A stretch of 46,155 nucleotides of DNA from Trichocoleus sp. FACHB-40 (GCF_014695915.1 NZ_JACJPF010000061.1:1-46155), one strand, 5' to 3'; shown: positions 10,001 to 16,907, numbered from the stretch's first letter. The notes: generated from the letters alone by a model not told the origin. Made by a program: numbers and translations.

Positions 10001-10924
10001 AGGGACAATGCTGAACGTAATAGTAAGAGTTATTTACCTTTTTCCCAAAAACTTCATCAGTGGTTGATTGCACCTATACAACCCGATTTAGAAAAGCAAA
10101 ACATCCAGAATCTGGCATTTATCATGGATAATGGCTTGCGAAGTCTGCCCGTCGCCGCCCTCCACGATGGACAAAAGTTTCTCGTTGAAAAATACAGTGT
10201 CGGTTTGATGCCTAGTTTCAGCTTAACTGATACGGGTTATGTGGACATTCGCAACGCCAAAGTCTTAGCAATGGGAGCATCAAAATTCACCGACCAAGAT
10301 CCCTTACCTGCTGTACCCTTGGAGTTGGACATCATCACTCGGAAACTTTGGTCGGGTAAGTCTTTCCTCAACAAGGACTTCACCCTAGAGAATATCAAAG
10401 CACAACGTCGCCAACAGCAGTTCCAGATCGTCCACCTAGCTACTCATGGCGAATTTAAAGCAGGCGCACCAAGCAATTCCTACATTCAGATGGGAAACAG
10501 CAAGCTGAGTTTGGATCAACTACCCAATTTAGACTGGAAAAAACCAGCGGTGGAACTATTGGTTCTAAGTGCTTGTCGGATGGCGGTAGGAGATGAAGAC
10601 AAGGCAGAGTTAGGATTTGCTGGGTTAGCGGTGCAAGCGGGAGTTAAGTCAGCGCTGGGTAGTCTGTGGTATGTGTCAGATGCGGGAACTTTGGGGTTGA
10701 TGACAGATTTCTATCAAGAGTTGAAAACAGCCTCAACTAAGGCGGAGGCGTTGCGGCGGGCGCAGGTAGCAATGCTGAAAGGAGAAGTGCGCTTGGAAGG
10801 GGGACAGCTACATACTGCTGCTGGTAATATCCCTCTTGGTTCCGAATTAGCCAAGCTGGAAGGTAAGCAGTTACAACATCCCTATTTCTGGTCTGCTTTT
10901 ACGATGATTGGTAATCCTTGGTAG
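1097..10924 (+). CDS. Giant secreted TPS/haemagglutinin-repeat protein with C-terminal CHAT protease domain
   Basis: About 3275 residues. The ATG at 1097 is preceded by AAGGAAG (1084-1090); a TTG one codon upstream is possible. An N-terminal signal peptide (about residues 1-28, hydrophobic LLAWTLLWAVVG) precedes a two-partner-secretion domain (about 30-260) with the typical NPAGIVFGANA motif and FLSNP and RVRGGDASVINGLI stretches. Residues of about 400-2800 are glycine/asparagine/threonine-rich repeats (NLTLNAGTG, FTSSGDNI, ITTSNDNISF types), expected to fold as a beta-helix. The last roughly 280 residues form a CHAT domain, a caspase-like cysteine protease fold, with His3117 in HLATHGEF and Cys3160 in LSACRMA; the C-terminus YFWSAFTMIGNPW is also typical. 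Family knowledge suggests export through a TpsB-type pore, but no TpsB gene lies nearby. The protease target is unknown. The gene carries a 960-bp internal tandem duplication. Confidence 0.9.
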   Translation: MSVFTSRIGVLLAWTLLWAVVGVRTSAETIIATPDDTKTVVKQDGKRIDITGGTLSGDRANLFHSFTKFGVNSGEIANFLSNPDIQNILARVRGGDASVINGLIQVTGGNSHLFLMNPAGIVFGANARLNVPASFTATTANGIGFGDNWFNATGANDYAALVGTPSSFAFTMSQPGAIINAGDLAVGQGQNLTLLGGTVISTGKLSAPGGNITVVAVPGEKVVRISEPGKLLSLEIALPSAGGTPENWMGPVADLPTLLTGANVGNATAVTVNSEGKVVISGSGIPAAPGTAIITGAVDVSGTGGTVQVLGEKVGLVGANINASGNLGGGTVLIGGDYQGKGKVPNANHTFVDSKTTINADAVTNGNGGRVIVWSDDKTEFQGNITARGGANSGNGGFVETSGKLSLKYDGFVDLRASNGLTGQLLLDPPDWVIADSDGDITPSDVVTALQTAEVFYSGTNSLTVQDTVDSSGNANANKLTLGAPTVNLNASMKLKGGLTINSVVLNINSAADLDLGGAFSQISAGVVNTAGDITTANQSISFTGAVNLTENVTLNAGNADIIFNSTINGGKNLGLTAGTGNIDFIQAVGNNTRLGNITITSATDVNTKAISATSITQSAGTGTTTFDGELNTARNINLTGQGFDFKKQVITTNNGTFTINNSGSFSIAAGMNLQGEFNQNGLGAVSLGGDISTSNDNISFKSAVTMPGGDVAISAGTGRLNFDSTVAAGNNNLTLTADEIDFTNQVSGSKNLVLESFSTNKAIAIGSTGNNTAALDLTAAELNLLQDGFSLLTIGRNDSNGTITIPKNIAFSDPVKIQSPQGAIALNGSITGSGNASITINGNVSLAGANNLAINTSEANGNITIDGTINGNKPLSLQAGSGDISVNGAIGNTAPLSSLAIAGKNISVKDIGDNNTIGVSGDTSINATTAIAFTGTTYKANKQTYIAPNFVMSGAAKTFTSSGDNIAFQTGSIKLEDNSNLTVNSNNGNINLGEIRGTSDEDLNLNAGTGTVSVGAIGFLKADDINAISITADEINLAGNVFGNTAEIATSKAISLGGVVAGALNLTATIGKLQDGFSLITIGNATGGDITVNAIAFADPVKILSGGTINLNGLVAGTDNASITLNGTAINLNAGITTIDRDINITATGNDGVKLGNSLTLNTGLTGGGNISIEGNINSNNPGVHNLTLNAGSGNITINDAVGNSTSLGTIGGITALESLNFSGNNISVGNIGGTGAGVSGDTSINATTAIAFTGTTYKANKQTYIAPNFVMSGAAKTFTSSGDNIAFQTGSIKLEDNSNLTVNSNNGNINLGEIRGTSDEDLNLNAGTGTVSVGAIGFLKADDINAISITADEINLAGNVFGNTAEIATSKAISLGGVVAGALNLTATIGKLQDGFSLITIGNATGGDITVNAIAFADPVKILSGGTINLNGLVAGTDNASITLNGAAINLNAGITTIDRDINITATGNDGVKLGNSLTLNTGLTGGGNISIEGNINSNNPGVHNLTLNAGSGNITINDAVGNSTSLGTIGGITALESLNFSGNNISVGNIGGTGAGVSGDTILNASNNLTFTGTTYNANKQTYTGTAFNLSSRAATTFTSSSDAISFELGTIQLDNGSDLTINSNGGAIALTSVRGDSGENLTLNAGTGSVSVGAIGNGNEIKTVDISAGNGITLKGNITTSDATGNNVTLNGSTTLETGVTIDTDNATNDGNINFNGPLDGGFSLNLEAGNADITFGGKVGDSGLGKLTVTSARNVTANDSITASSISQNAGTGTTTFKGALDTNAADGISLTGNVFNLNTINTTGDGGVTINNSGQLTISSAANFTLDGGFIQTGTGAVFTGSNITTTNDNISFNSGVTLRENIKLDTGAGAGNISFNSNINGGKNLELAAGTGDINLGGAAQVRELNFTSANNIETQAIASSSIRQNAGRGTTTFNGTLNTNTADGINLTGNNFTFQGAINTAGNGGFTIKNRGQLTINSDADMNLAGAFLQKGSGTAITAGDITTSNDAITFKGPVQQTENIALTSGRGTITFKSSWAAGDYSLTLTGNEINFKGGDNTVTGSNTIRLQPATNGLAIAIAGSEGTSALDISKRDINAMNGFNPIIIGSDNGSGNVTIKAANFNDPVKIQSPNATIDVNGKITGQGNASITLNGATINLNANISTEGQDIVLGQLDKIVRLNKDIELASNGGKIIFQGFISGLEANEQLLTLSPGIGGQAIFNGDLIGKPKALRGLIINSDILIIGGNQATISGDKLVDVFKEVTINALETRLSGTITTLDGNITFNGNVTLTDDTFLNTGAFGKGNISFNGTLDSETGEYNHLRMVAGTGNILFGNTVGAGTGRELGAILIENATDVTANSTIAAASFTQLSGSGTTNLAGDIATTAPAGVNIVANNVQVGNISTNGGKVNLNGDTQVRTRNVISKGGEITFNSDRGSINTGSLDSSSAIKGGAIALSSNSGSVQTGNITSRSKTDAGPITVIARDNIETLDLDATSKSAGGAVSLTSQQGSIQSGNITSKDAEITLAAPDDIATGNIDSSGGTISAKSQDGAIKTGNLTSSGRTNGGAVTATSSRNLTTGNIDSSSKNGAGGAVTLTSQQGTITSANVTSTSSGKGSGSVTASAPNGIVTANIDTSSSAGTGGAIALNSDIGNILTGDLTSTGAAGGAVIEVDTLGAINTGIIDSSSSLGNGGNVTISNPLKKLDRTPINDIQVVSINAQGGSAGVGGIVTITTDHFFRATGTFTDARNPFPTSISTAGGILDGSINIFHGGGTAYTAFVVGDATENGTAGAISSGIGLINTILPSKEFTSAYRQGNIQIIPRRPGQNLLPLSGVATIGTSTNNATVEIDKNVGEIERSLTSEFDQYLGKTGTTAIRSPGEDREILGRIETKIGVKSSFIYATFVPARVSESSNIQSEKDNDQLELVVVTSKGSIVKRIPEATRAKVLAQVKKLRNEVTIRDNAERNSKSYLPFSQKLHQWLIAPIQPDLEKQNIQNLAFIMDNGLRSLPVAALHDGQKFLVEKYSVGLMPSFSLTDTGYVDIRNAKVLAMGASKFTDQDPLPAVPLELDIITRKLWSGKSFLNKDFTLENIKAQRRQQQFQIVHLATHGEFKAGAPSNSYIQMGNSKLSLDQLPNLDWKKPAVELLVLSACRMAVGDEDKAELGFAGLAVQAGVKSALGSLWYVSDAGTLGLMTDFYQELKTASTKAEALRRAQVAMLKGEVRLEGGQLHTAAGNIPLGSELAKLEGKQLQHPYFWSAFTMIGNPW
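3851..5784 (+). repeat. 960-bp in-frame tandem duplication inside the CHAT/TPS gene
   Basis: Copy 1 is 3851-4810 and copy 2 is 4811-5770, each encoding 320 residues. Line-by-line comparison shows two differences. T3892 versus C4852 is silent in an Ile codon. A4481 versus G5441 changes Thr to Ala. The 14-mer GGTGTCAGCGGCGA stands at the start of copy 1 (3851), the junction (4811) and the end of copy 2 (5771-5784). This is the footprint expected of recombination or slippage between short homologies. After 5784 the sequence diverges into an older, related but non-identical repeat. Confidence 0.97.
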
Positions 10925-10951
10925 AAAAGGAAAATGGCTTTAAGCGTTAGT

Positions 10952-10987
10952 CGTAGGTTGGGTGAGGTTCCAAAGCCCCAACCTACG
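10952..10987. terminator. Bidirectional hairpin between convergent genes
   Basis: CGTAGGTTGGG (10952-10962) pairs perfectly with CCCAACCTACG (10977-10987), an 11-bp stem with a 14-nt loop. It lies in the 73-bp gap between the CHAT gene stop and the stop of the convergent sensor kinase. The same GTAGGTTGGG palindrome is a common dispersed intergenic element in cyanobacteria, so it may be a repeat that also serves as a terminator. No strong T-run follows on the plus strand. Confidence 0.6.
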
Positions 10988-10997
10988 GCTTTGTTGT

Positions 10998-13427
10998 TTA
11001 AGAGGCTACCCGCTGGGGTGTTGCTGATATAGATGTTAGGCAGCAGTATGCCCCTAGTACCGATTCCTGTTCAACTTTTTGTAGCGGAATTTCTACAATA
11101 AATTCTGTTCCTTTGCCGGGTGTTGATACACACTTTAGTTGCCCGCCGTGGCGTTCAACTACAACCTGATAGCTAATAGACAAGCCTAAACCGGTGCCTT
11201 GTCCTACGGGTTTAGTGGTAAAGAAGGGGTCAAAGATTCGTTGTTGAATTGCTTCTGGAATGCCGGGGCCATTGTCGGAAATCCGGATGATAACAGAGGA
11301 AGGAGCAAGGTTTACAAGGCAAGGATTAATGAAATCAAAGTCATTTTTTATACTTCCTTGTTCATTCTTCAAGGATGTGCTAATGGTAATCTTGCTGCGA
11401 TCGCGATTTATTTCTTCAAGCGATCGCTTAGAATTATATTCTTCCAGGGCATCAATCGCATTACTGATTAAATTCATAAACACCTGGTTGAGTTGGCCTG
11501 CGTAGCAATCCACCTCTGGCAATTCGCCGTATTCTTTAATAATTTGAATGGGGGGACGGGAGCATTCTTCTTTTAAACGATGCTGCAAAATCAATATGGT
11601 ATTGTCTATGCCTTCGTGAATATCAACTGGTTTTTTCTGGGCTTGATCGTGACGGGAGAAGTTTCTTAAACTCAGTACCAAATCGCGGATGCGGTCTGCT
11701 CCCATTTTCATAGAAGCTAATAATTTTGGTAAATCTTCAATTAAGAAGTCCAATTCAATAGCATCAGCTTCTTCTTGAATTTCTTCTGGTGGTTTTGGCA
11801 GGTACTTTTGATAGAGTTTCAATAGATTCAGTAAATCTTTGGCGTACTGACTGGCAGGTGCCAAATTTCCATAAATGAATGAAACTGGATTATTAATTTC
11901 ATGGGCGACACCAGCGACTAATTGCCCCAAACTGGACATTTTTTCGCTCTGAATTAGTTGAGCTTGAGTTTGTTTCAGCTCATGCAAAGTTTGTTTTAGC
12001 TGGGTTGCTTGTTGTTTTAGCTGGGTTTCTGATTGGCGCAATGCAGCTTCAGCAGCTTTGCGTTCGACCAGTTCAGTTGACAACTGTTGAAACAGGGTTG
12101 ATTGTCCAATAGCGATCGCTAGTTGCACGCTCAACTGTTTTAGCAACATCACTTCCGATTCTTGCCATTTCCGAGATTCGCTGCAATGATGAGCAATTAG
12201 TAATCCCCACAAGTGTTCCCCTTGCAAAATTGGAACTACCAAATTTGCTTTCACCTGAAACTTCGCCAGTAAATCAACGTGACATTGCTGAATACCATCT
12301 GTGTAAATATCTTCAATTGCGCGAACTCGGCCTTGTTGGTATGGTGAAACGCAATTTTTTGCAAAACAGGGATCTTTGATGTTGGTTCCCAAAATTGGCA
12401 TCCAATCCTCACCGACAGATTCCACCGCTACAACCCCGTCCCCATCAGGCTCCAGACGGTAAATTAGCACTCTGTCTGTCCCTAGCAAAGTTCGCACTTC
12501 CTCGACAGTAGTGTTGAGGACTTCTTCTAGATTCAGAGAGGCGCGGATGCGTTTAGCGATCGCTCCTACCAATCTTTCTCGCAAAAATTGCTGTCGCGAC
12601 GCTTCCTCGGCAAGTTTACGCTCGGTGATATCCATCACCGTTCCCATCAGTCGCACCCCCTCACCTCTCTCATCGCGCCACACGGAGCCCATACTCACAA
12701 CCCAGCGCACCGTGTTTTCAGGGGTGATGATGCGATATTCCGAATTTAAGTTTCCTCCCTCCTTGACGACGCGAGCCATTTCCAACGCTACGCGGTAGCA
12801 ATCATCAGGATGAACGCACTTGAGATAATCCTCATAAGTTTTAGCACGGGAACCAGAAGCAATCCCAAAAAGAGATTCCACTTCTGGAGAGCCGCTTACC
12901 TGCTCAGTCCGCAGATCCCATTCCCAAACCCCCATTTTTGCCGCATTCAGAGTCAGTCGCAGTCTCGCCTCGCTTTCTCGCTCTCTCTCTTGAGCCTGCT
13001 TCCTCTCTGTAATATCCGTCTGAACCCCAATAAATTGAGTTACGCGCCCTTCATCGTCGCACACCGGAGAAATGGTCAGTTCATTCCAGAAAGGCGTTCC
13101 ATCCTTCCGATAATTCTTCAGAACTACCACGCATCCTTCCCCTGTCCGCAAAGCTTGGCGAATTTGCTCAACAGCGGCTGGATCAGTATCTGGCCCTTGC
13201 AAAAATCGGCAGTTGCGTCCCAGCACTTCGGCGGCTGAATAGCCTGTTATTCGCTCAAAAGCAGGATTGCAATAGATTATTGGATTATGCGGTTGGATCG
13301 CATCGCTGATCGTAATCCCGCAACTGGTTGCTGCCATCGCTCGGTCATAAAGTCTCAGTGTCTCTTTGTCTCCTTGATGTCCTGTGAAGTCTTGAAACGC
13401 CCCAAACCTTGCTTGCTGGCTTGCCAT
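10998..13427 (-). CDS. LOV-PAS-cyanobacteriochrome-like GAF sensor histidine kinase
   Basis: 809 residues, ATG start, no membrane segment. Residues about 25-145 form a PAS/LOV domain with the FMN-adduct motif GRNCRFLQ (Cys73) and the supporting NYRKDG, FWNEL and FIGVQTDIT strands. A second PAS/PAC follows (about 155-275). Residues about 285-440 form a GAF domain containing DPCF (352-355) and QCHVDLL (Cys382-His383). These match the second-Cys DXCF and canonical bilin Cys-His motifs of cyanobacteriochromes. A coiled coil (about 445-495) leads to HisKA with VAHEINNP (His509), then HATPase with NLISNAIDAL, DNGPGIP and GTGLGLS. It should autophosphorylate in response to light, but no response regulator is adjacent. 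FMN and bilin binding are inferred from motifs. It converges on the CHAT gene. Confidence 0.88.
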   Translation of the reverse strand: MASQQARFGAFQDFTGHQGDKETLRLYDRAMAATSCGITISDAIQPHNPIIYCNPAFERITGYSAAEVLGRNCRFLQGPDTDPAAVEQIRQALRTGEGCVVVLKNYRKDGTPFWNELTISPVCDDEGRVTQFIGVQTDITERKQAQERERESEARLRLTLNAAKMGVWEWDLRTEQVSGSPEVESLFGIASGSRAKTYEDYLKCVHPDDCYRVALEMARVVKEGGNLNSEYRIITPENTVRWVVSMGSVWRDERGEGVRLMGTVMDITERKLAEEASRQQFLRERLVGAIAKRIRASLNLEEVLNTTVEEVRTLLGTDRVLIYRLEPDGDGVVAVESVGEDWMPILGTNIKDPCFAKNCVSPYQQGRVRAIEDIYTDGIQQCHVDLLAKFQVKANLVVPILQGEHLWGLLIAHHCSESRKWQESEVMLLKQLSVQLAIAIGQSTLFQQLSTELVERKAAEAALRQSETQLKQQATQLKQTLHELKQTQAQLIQSEKMSSLGQLVAGVAHEINNPVSFIYGNLAPASQYAKDLLNLLKLYQKYLPKPPEEIQEEADAIELDFLIEDLPKLLASMKMGADRIRDLVLSLRNFSRHDQAQKKPVDIHEGIDNTILILQHRLKEECSRPPIQIIKEYGELPEVDCYAGQLNQVFMNLISNAIDALEEYNSKRSLEEINRDRSKITISTSLKNEQGSIKNDFDFINPCLVNLAPSSVIIRISDNGPGIPEAIQQRIFDPFFTTKPVGQGTGLGLSISYQVVVERHGGQLKCVSTPGKGTEFIVEIPLQKVEQESVLGAYCCLTSISATPQRVAS

Positions 13428-13689
13428 CAGATTTTATAACCGAACGTTTACAGCATTTTTACAAGATAAATCATAATTTAAAAAAAATTAAATATATCTA
13501 TAGGTAGATCAACAAATCTCCTATCGTCGAGTTTATATTTTTGCTAATAAAAATTCCCTGATTCCTCAATCTATTGTAAACCAAATTTCAGGAATAGCCA
13601 CCATTTGAGGCACTTTCTAAGAATCCGGAAATTTTTCAAAAAAAGTATAAATTTCCTTAAAAAATTATAATATATATATGAAGCTTTCA
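13428..13689. other. AT-rich gap upstream of the sensor kinase
   Basis: No credible gene is seen here. The stretch is strongly AT-rich around 13590-13690, with an alternating TA run near 13667-13680. It contains the promoter region expected for the minus-strand sensor kinase, but no clear -10/-35 pair can be assigned. Confidence 0.4.
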
Positions 13690-14103
13690 TTAAGTTAAGA
13701 ATGTTGCCAGCTGCAAAATGTATCCTTCCAGCTGGACAGCACTGTGCGCGGCAGTATGCTGTCATAAAACACGAGTACGAGCGCGATCGCCTATAGCAAT
13801 TCTTTCATTTTCCGGTATTTCTTGGAGATATCGCAAAATATCATCACTTCGATCTGCAATCAGAATTTCTGTGCCAAACTCAAAGATTGTGTCGAGTCCA
13901 AAGAAGCGATCGCTAATAATCCGAGTTCCACACCCCGCCGCCTCAAATAGCCGCACACTGGGAGAATAACCAGCCCGAATCATATCAGCTCTAGTAACAT
14001 TCAGCGTGAACCGCTGCGAATTATAAAACCAACGGTCTTGAGCAGGCGGCAGATGGTCAATGCGCTCAACATTATAAGTATATCTAGTTTGAATAGGCCA
14101 AGG
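13690..14103 (-). pseudogene. CgeB-like glycosyltransferase remnant (N-terminally truncated, internal stop)
   Basis: The minus-strand frame from 14103 down to 13690 encodes the C-terminal part of a CgeB/YkvP-type glycosyltransferase: a FTLNVTRADMIRAGYSPS-like stretch, RLFEAAGCGT, FGLDTIFEFG and EILIADRSDDILRYL. These segments match the donor-binding end of that family as I know it. The frame has an in-frame TGA at 13762-13764. Beyond it, QHTAAHSAVQLEGYIL continues the usual family C-terminus in the same frame to a TAA at 13690. Upstream, the frame is closed by a stop at 14104-14106, and no N-terminal half is present. The gene therefore looks broken twice. An ATG at 13983 could still give a 73-residue product, but I doubt that it functions. 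Confidence 0.7.
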
Positions 14104-14156
14104 TCAGAGATTGTGCCTCCAGAACTTGTTCCGAGTTTTTCACTCAAAAAGAGAAA

Positions 14157-15308
14157 TTAAAGTAACTGGAGAATTTCTTTAGCGGCGCGATCGCATACTC
14201 CAACTTCCCCTAAAGAAAGACGCATCTCTTGATAGTCTGCCAAAATTTGCTCTCGGCGTTCGGAATTGAAAAGTATTTCTAAAGCAACATCCACAATATT
14301 TTCTGACGTAGCTTGTTCTTGCAGTAACTCCGGTACAATTGACCGCATCAGCACCAAATTGGGCGGCGACATAAAGGGAATAGAAAATTTGAATAGGCGA
14401 GCAATCAAGTAAGTTAATGCGCTGAGGCGATAAATAACTACCTGCGGAACATTTAATAGCGCAAGTTCTAAATTTACAGTCCCAGATTTAGTAATTGCCA
14501 AGTCAGCAGCAGCCAGCACTTGCTGCGTCTTTTCTGATACTAGAGTGGCGTTTAAATCATATTTCTGAATCGCCGCTTCTATTTTTTGTCGATAAACTTC
14601 CAGCGACAAAGGAATCCAGAAATGAACTTGCGGTAACTTGTCCTGAATAGCTTTAGCAGCCTCAAAAATTACTGGCATCAAGTATTTTAATTCTTGAGGA
14701 CGCGAGGCAGGAATTAACGCGATCGCTGTCTGTTCTGACCCGATTCCCAAAGCTTGTCGCGCCTCTTCCCTACTAGGTGCAGTAGCCATTCTATCTACCA
14801 GAGGATGCCCTACTAAAGCTACAGATGCACCTCGTTTTTGGAAATAAGTAGCTTCCCCCGGAAAAATTGCCAGTAAGCGATCGCTTATTTCGATAATTCG
14901 CTTCGTATCCTGGGGAAAAGGCGACCAAACCCACACCTGCGGCGAAATATAATACACCACTGGCACGGATGGCAACCGACGTTTGATATAGCTACCAAAG
15001 CTCAAATTTGATCCCATGTAGTCAATCAAGACTACCAAATCCGGCGGACTAGCTTGCAGATATTGTTTAGCGCGACGCTGGACTTGTAAAGTAGGCAACA
15101 CAAAAGGCAGAGATTCCAAAAGCCCCATTGAACCAATGCCGCTGGTATTTGCCAGCATGGTAGCACCAGTAGCCGCCATGCGATCGCCTCCCAAGGCAAC
15201 AATGTCTAACTTTATACCAGCAGCAGCAGCTTGCCGATAAAGTCCTTCAATCAGCAGCGCCCCCTGCAAATCCCCAGAAACTTCGCCAGTGCTAATAAAT
15301 ATACGCAT
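14157..15308 (-). CDS. lpxB: Lipid-A-disaccharide synthase
   Basis: 383 residues, the usual family length. LpxB is a peripheral inner-membrane GT-B (family 19) glycosyltransferase that joins UDP-2,3-diacylglucosamine and lipid X to give the lipid A disaccharide. The N-terminus IFISTGEVSGDLQGALL is the family signature. VLIDYMGSNL, YYISPQVWVW and the donor-site segment SGTVNLELALLNVPQVV are also diagnostic. It is the last gene of a minus-strand run purC-bamA-lpxC-fabZ-lpxA-lpxB and begins 64 bp after lpxA. The order fabZ-lpxA-lpxB matches the conserved Gram-negative arrangement, which supports the call. Cyanobacterial lipid A is simpler than the enterobacterial form, so later pathway enzymes need not be nearby. 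Confidence 0.95.
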   Translation of the reverse strand: MRIFISTGEVSGDLQGALLIEGLYRQAAAAGIKLDIVALGGDRMAATGATMLANTSGIGSMGLLESLPFVLPTLQVQRRAKQYLQASPPDLVVLIDYMGSNLSFGSYIKRRLPSVPVVYYISPQVWVWSPFPQDTKRIIEISDRLLAIFPGEATYFQKRGASVALVGHPLVDRMATAPSREEARQALGIGSEQTAIALIPASRPQELKYLMPVIFEAAKAIQDKLPQVHFWIPLSLEVYRQKIEAAIQKYDLNATLVSEKTQQVLAAADLAITKSGTVNLELALLNVPQVVIYRLSALTYLIARLFKFSIPFMSPPNLVLMRSIVPELLQEQATSENIVDVALEILFNSERREQILADYQEMRLSLGEVGVCDRAAKEILQLL

Positions 15309-15372
15309 TAATTTAGTAATTGCTAATTGAATGATTGCTAATTTATTACCATTAGCTATTAGCCATTAGCCA

Positions 15373-16167
15373 TTAACCTTTCCCAGGAATTGGCCCTCGC
15401 CGTCCTTCAGATTGAGAAAGTTGCAAAAAGCTACGCAGGTGCTGTAAATGTTCGTTATCGGGAAGTAAATCCAGCTGTTCTAAAGCTTCAGTTAGGGGTA
15501 ATCCTGAACGGTAGAGAATCCGGAAAGCTTTCTTTAAGTATCCCAACTCAGTCATGCTTAAACCTGCGCGTTTAATGCCAACCAAATTGAGACTTCGCAC
15601 TCGTGACGGGCTTCCTTCTACCAACATATAAGGTGGTACATCCCGGTCAATGCGACTCATCCCACCAAGCATTGCCATTCGTCCGACGCGAACAAATTGA
15701 TGAATACCTACAGCACCACCAATCACCGCCCGCGACTCAATATGGACGTGTCCAGCCATTGCTAAAGCATTGGAAATTATGACGCTATCTTCAATTACGC
15801 AATTATGAGCCACGTGGACATAAGCCATTAACAAATTGCCATTGCCAATTACTGTGGCTTCACCTGCGCCAGTTGCCCGATTAATTGTGACATACTCCCG
15901 AATAGTGTTTCTGTCGCCAATTTTTACCCAACTGGCTGCACCTTGATACTTGAGGTCTTGGGGTTCTAAGCCAATTGCCGCCCCAGGAAAAATTTTATTT
16001 TGGGAGCCAATTTCTGTTAGCCCATCTAACACCACATGAGCGCCAATTACGGTGTCAGAGCCTACCTTTACTTGCTCCCCAATTACCGCATAAGCACCAA
16101 CTTGGACGCTAGGGTGTAGTTGGGCATCAGGGTGAATTACAGCAGTGGGATGAATTAGTGTTTTCAT
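15373..16167 (-). CDS. lpxA: UDP-N-acetylglucosamine O-acyltransferase
   Basis: 264 residues, matching the family. LpxA transfers a 3-hydroxyacyl chain from acyl carrier protein to UDP-GlcNAc, the first step of lipid A synthesis, in the cytosol. The sequence opens with hexapeptide repeats of the left-handed beta-helix (VQVGAYAVIGEQVKVGSDTVIG). It includes the catalytic-His segment YVHVAHNCVI, and GVGIHQFVRVGRMAM-like and GMSRIDRDVPPYM segments typical of LpxA. A helical C-terminal tail (about 190-264) completes the fold. It lies between fabZ (82-bp gap with a hairpin repeat) and lpxB (64-bp gap with TTAGCCA heptamers), in the same direction. Confidence 0.96.
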   Translation of the reverse strand: MKTLIHPTAVIHPDAQLHPSVQVGAYAVIGEQVKVGSDTVIGAHVVLDGLTEIGSQNKIFPGAAIGLEPQDLKYQGAASWVKIGDRNTIREYVTINRATGAGEATVIGNGNLLMAYVHVAHNCVIEDSVIISNALAMAGHVHIESRAVIGGAVGIHQFVRVGRMAMLGGMSRIDRDVPPYMLVEGSPSRVRSLNLVGIKRAGLSMTELGYLKKAFRILYRSGLPLTEALEQLDLLPDNEHLQHLRSFLQLSQSEGRRGPIPGKG

Positions 16168-16182
16168 AAAAATTAAAAAGAA

Positions 16183-16240
16183 AAAAGTAAAAAGAAAAAA
16201 GGAAAAGGTTCTTTCTTTTGCCTTTTACCTTTTTACTTTT
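16183..16240 (-). repeat. Hairpin repeat in the fabZ-lpxA spacer
   Basis: AAAAGTAAAAAG (16183-16194) is perfectly complementary to CTTTTTACTTTT (16229-16240). The intervening AAAAGG/CCTTTT stretches extend the pairing imperfectly, so nearly the whole 82-bp spacer can fold into one hairpin. It is built from short A/G-rich units like other heptamer arrays in this window. It lies inside an operon, so it could affect transcript processing or partial termination. Confidence 0.7.
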
Positions 16241-16249
16241 GCTTTTGTT

Positions 16250-16792
16250 TTAGTCCACAAGGGAAAACATTAGCTCGCCTTCGGTAACTAATTGACCGTT
16301 AACTTCGGCACGAGCTTGCATCTTTCCAAAACGACGACGCTTGACACACAGCAGTTCCGCTGTCATCACTAGCTGGTCGCCCGGTACTACAGGACGACGG
16401 AAGCGGACTTTATCAATGCCTGCGAACATAAATAAGCCGCTTTCAATATCTGGTAGTTGGGTTAATACTATACCGCCTACTTGGGCCATTGCTTCCACAA
16501 TTAGCACTCCCGGCATAATAGGGCGACCTGGGAAATGTCCTTGAAAATGGGGTTCGTTGAAGCTGACGTTTTTTATGCCTACAGCCTTTTTTCCAGGTAC
16601 GTAGTCGATAATCCGATCCACTAAGGCGAAGGGATACCGATGAGGCAGCAGTTTGTGAATTTCTTCGAGTGTGAAGACAGTTTGATGAGCCGAGACGCGA
16701 TCGCTATTTTCTACTTTCTCAGCATCTTCTTTATTCTCGGTCGCCGCCGTAGCAGATGTATCAGCGGTATTGGCATCAATCAGTGTGGACAT
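16250..16792 (-). CDS. fabZ: 3-hydroxyacyl-[acyl-carrier-protein] dehydratase
   Basis: 180 residues from the ATG at 16792; a TTG two codons earlier is less likely. FabZ dehydrates 3-hydroxyacyl-ACP in fatty acid elongation, and so competes with LpxA/LpxD for the same hydroxyacyl-ACP pool. The hotdog domain spans about residues 45-180 with the catalytic His in [14 protein letters not shown] and the catalytic Glu in [20 protein letters not shown] closes the protein. The first roughly 42 residues are a polar Ala/Thr/Glu/Asp-rich extension absent from the enterobacterial enzyme. It lies between lpxC and lpxA on the same strand. Confidence 0.95.
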   Translation of the reverse strand: MSTLIDANTADTSATAATENKEDAEKVENSDRVSAHQTVFTLEEIHKLLPHRYPFALVDRIIDYVPGKKAVGIKNVSFNEPHFQGHFPGRPIMPGVLIVEAMAQVGGIVLTQLPDIESGLFMFAGIDKVRFRRPVVPGDQLVMTAELLCVKRRRFGKMQARAEVNGQLVTEGELMFSLVD

Positions 16793-16907
16793 GAGCAAAT
16801 TTTGAATCGGGGCTAAGGGCAGTAGAGGAGTCAGTGTAAGCGCAATTACCTATCATCCCATAGGTATGTTTCACCAACCCAGCTGCGTTGTGAGTTAAAT
16901 TGCATCT

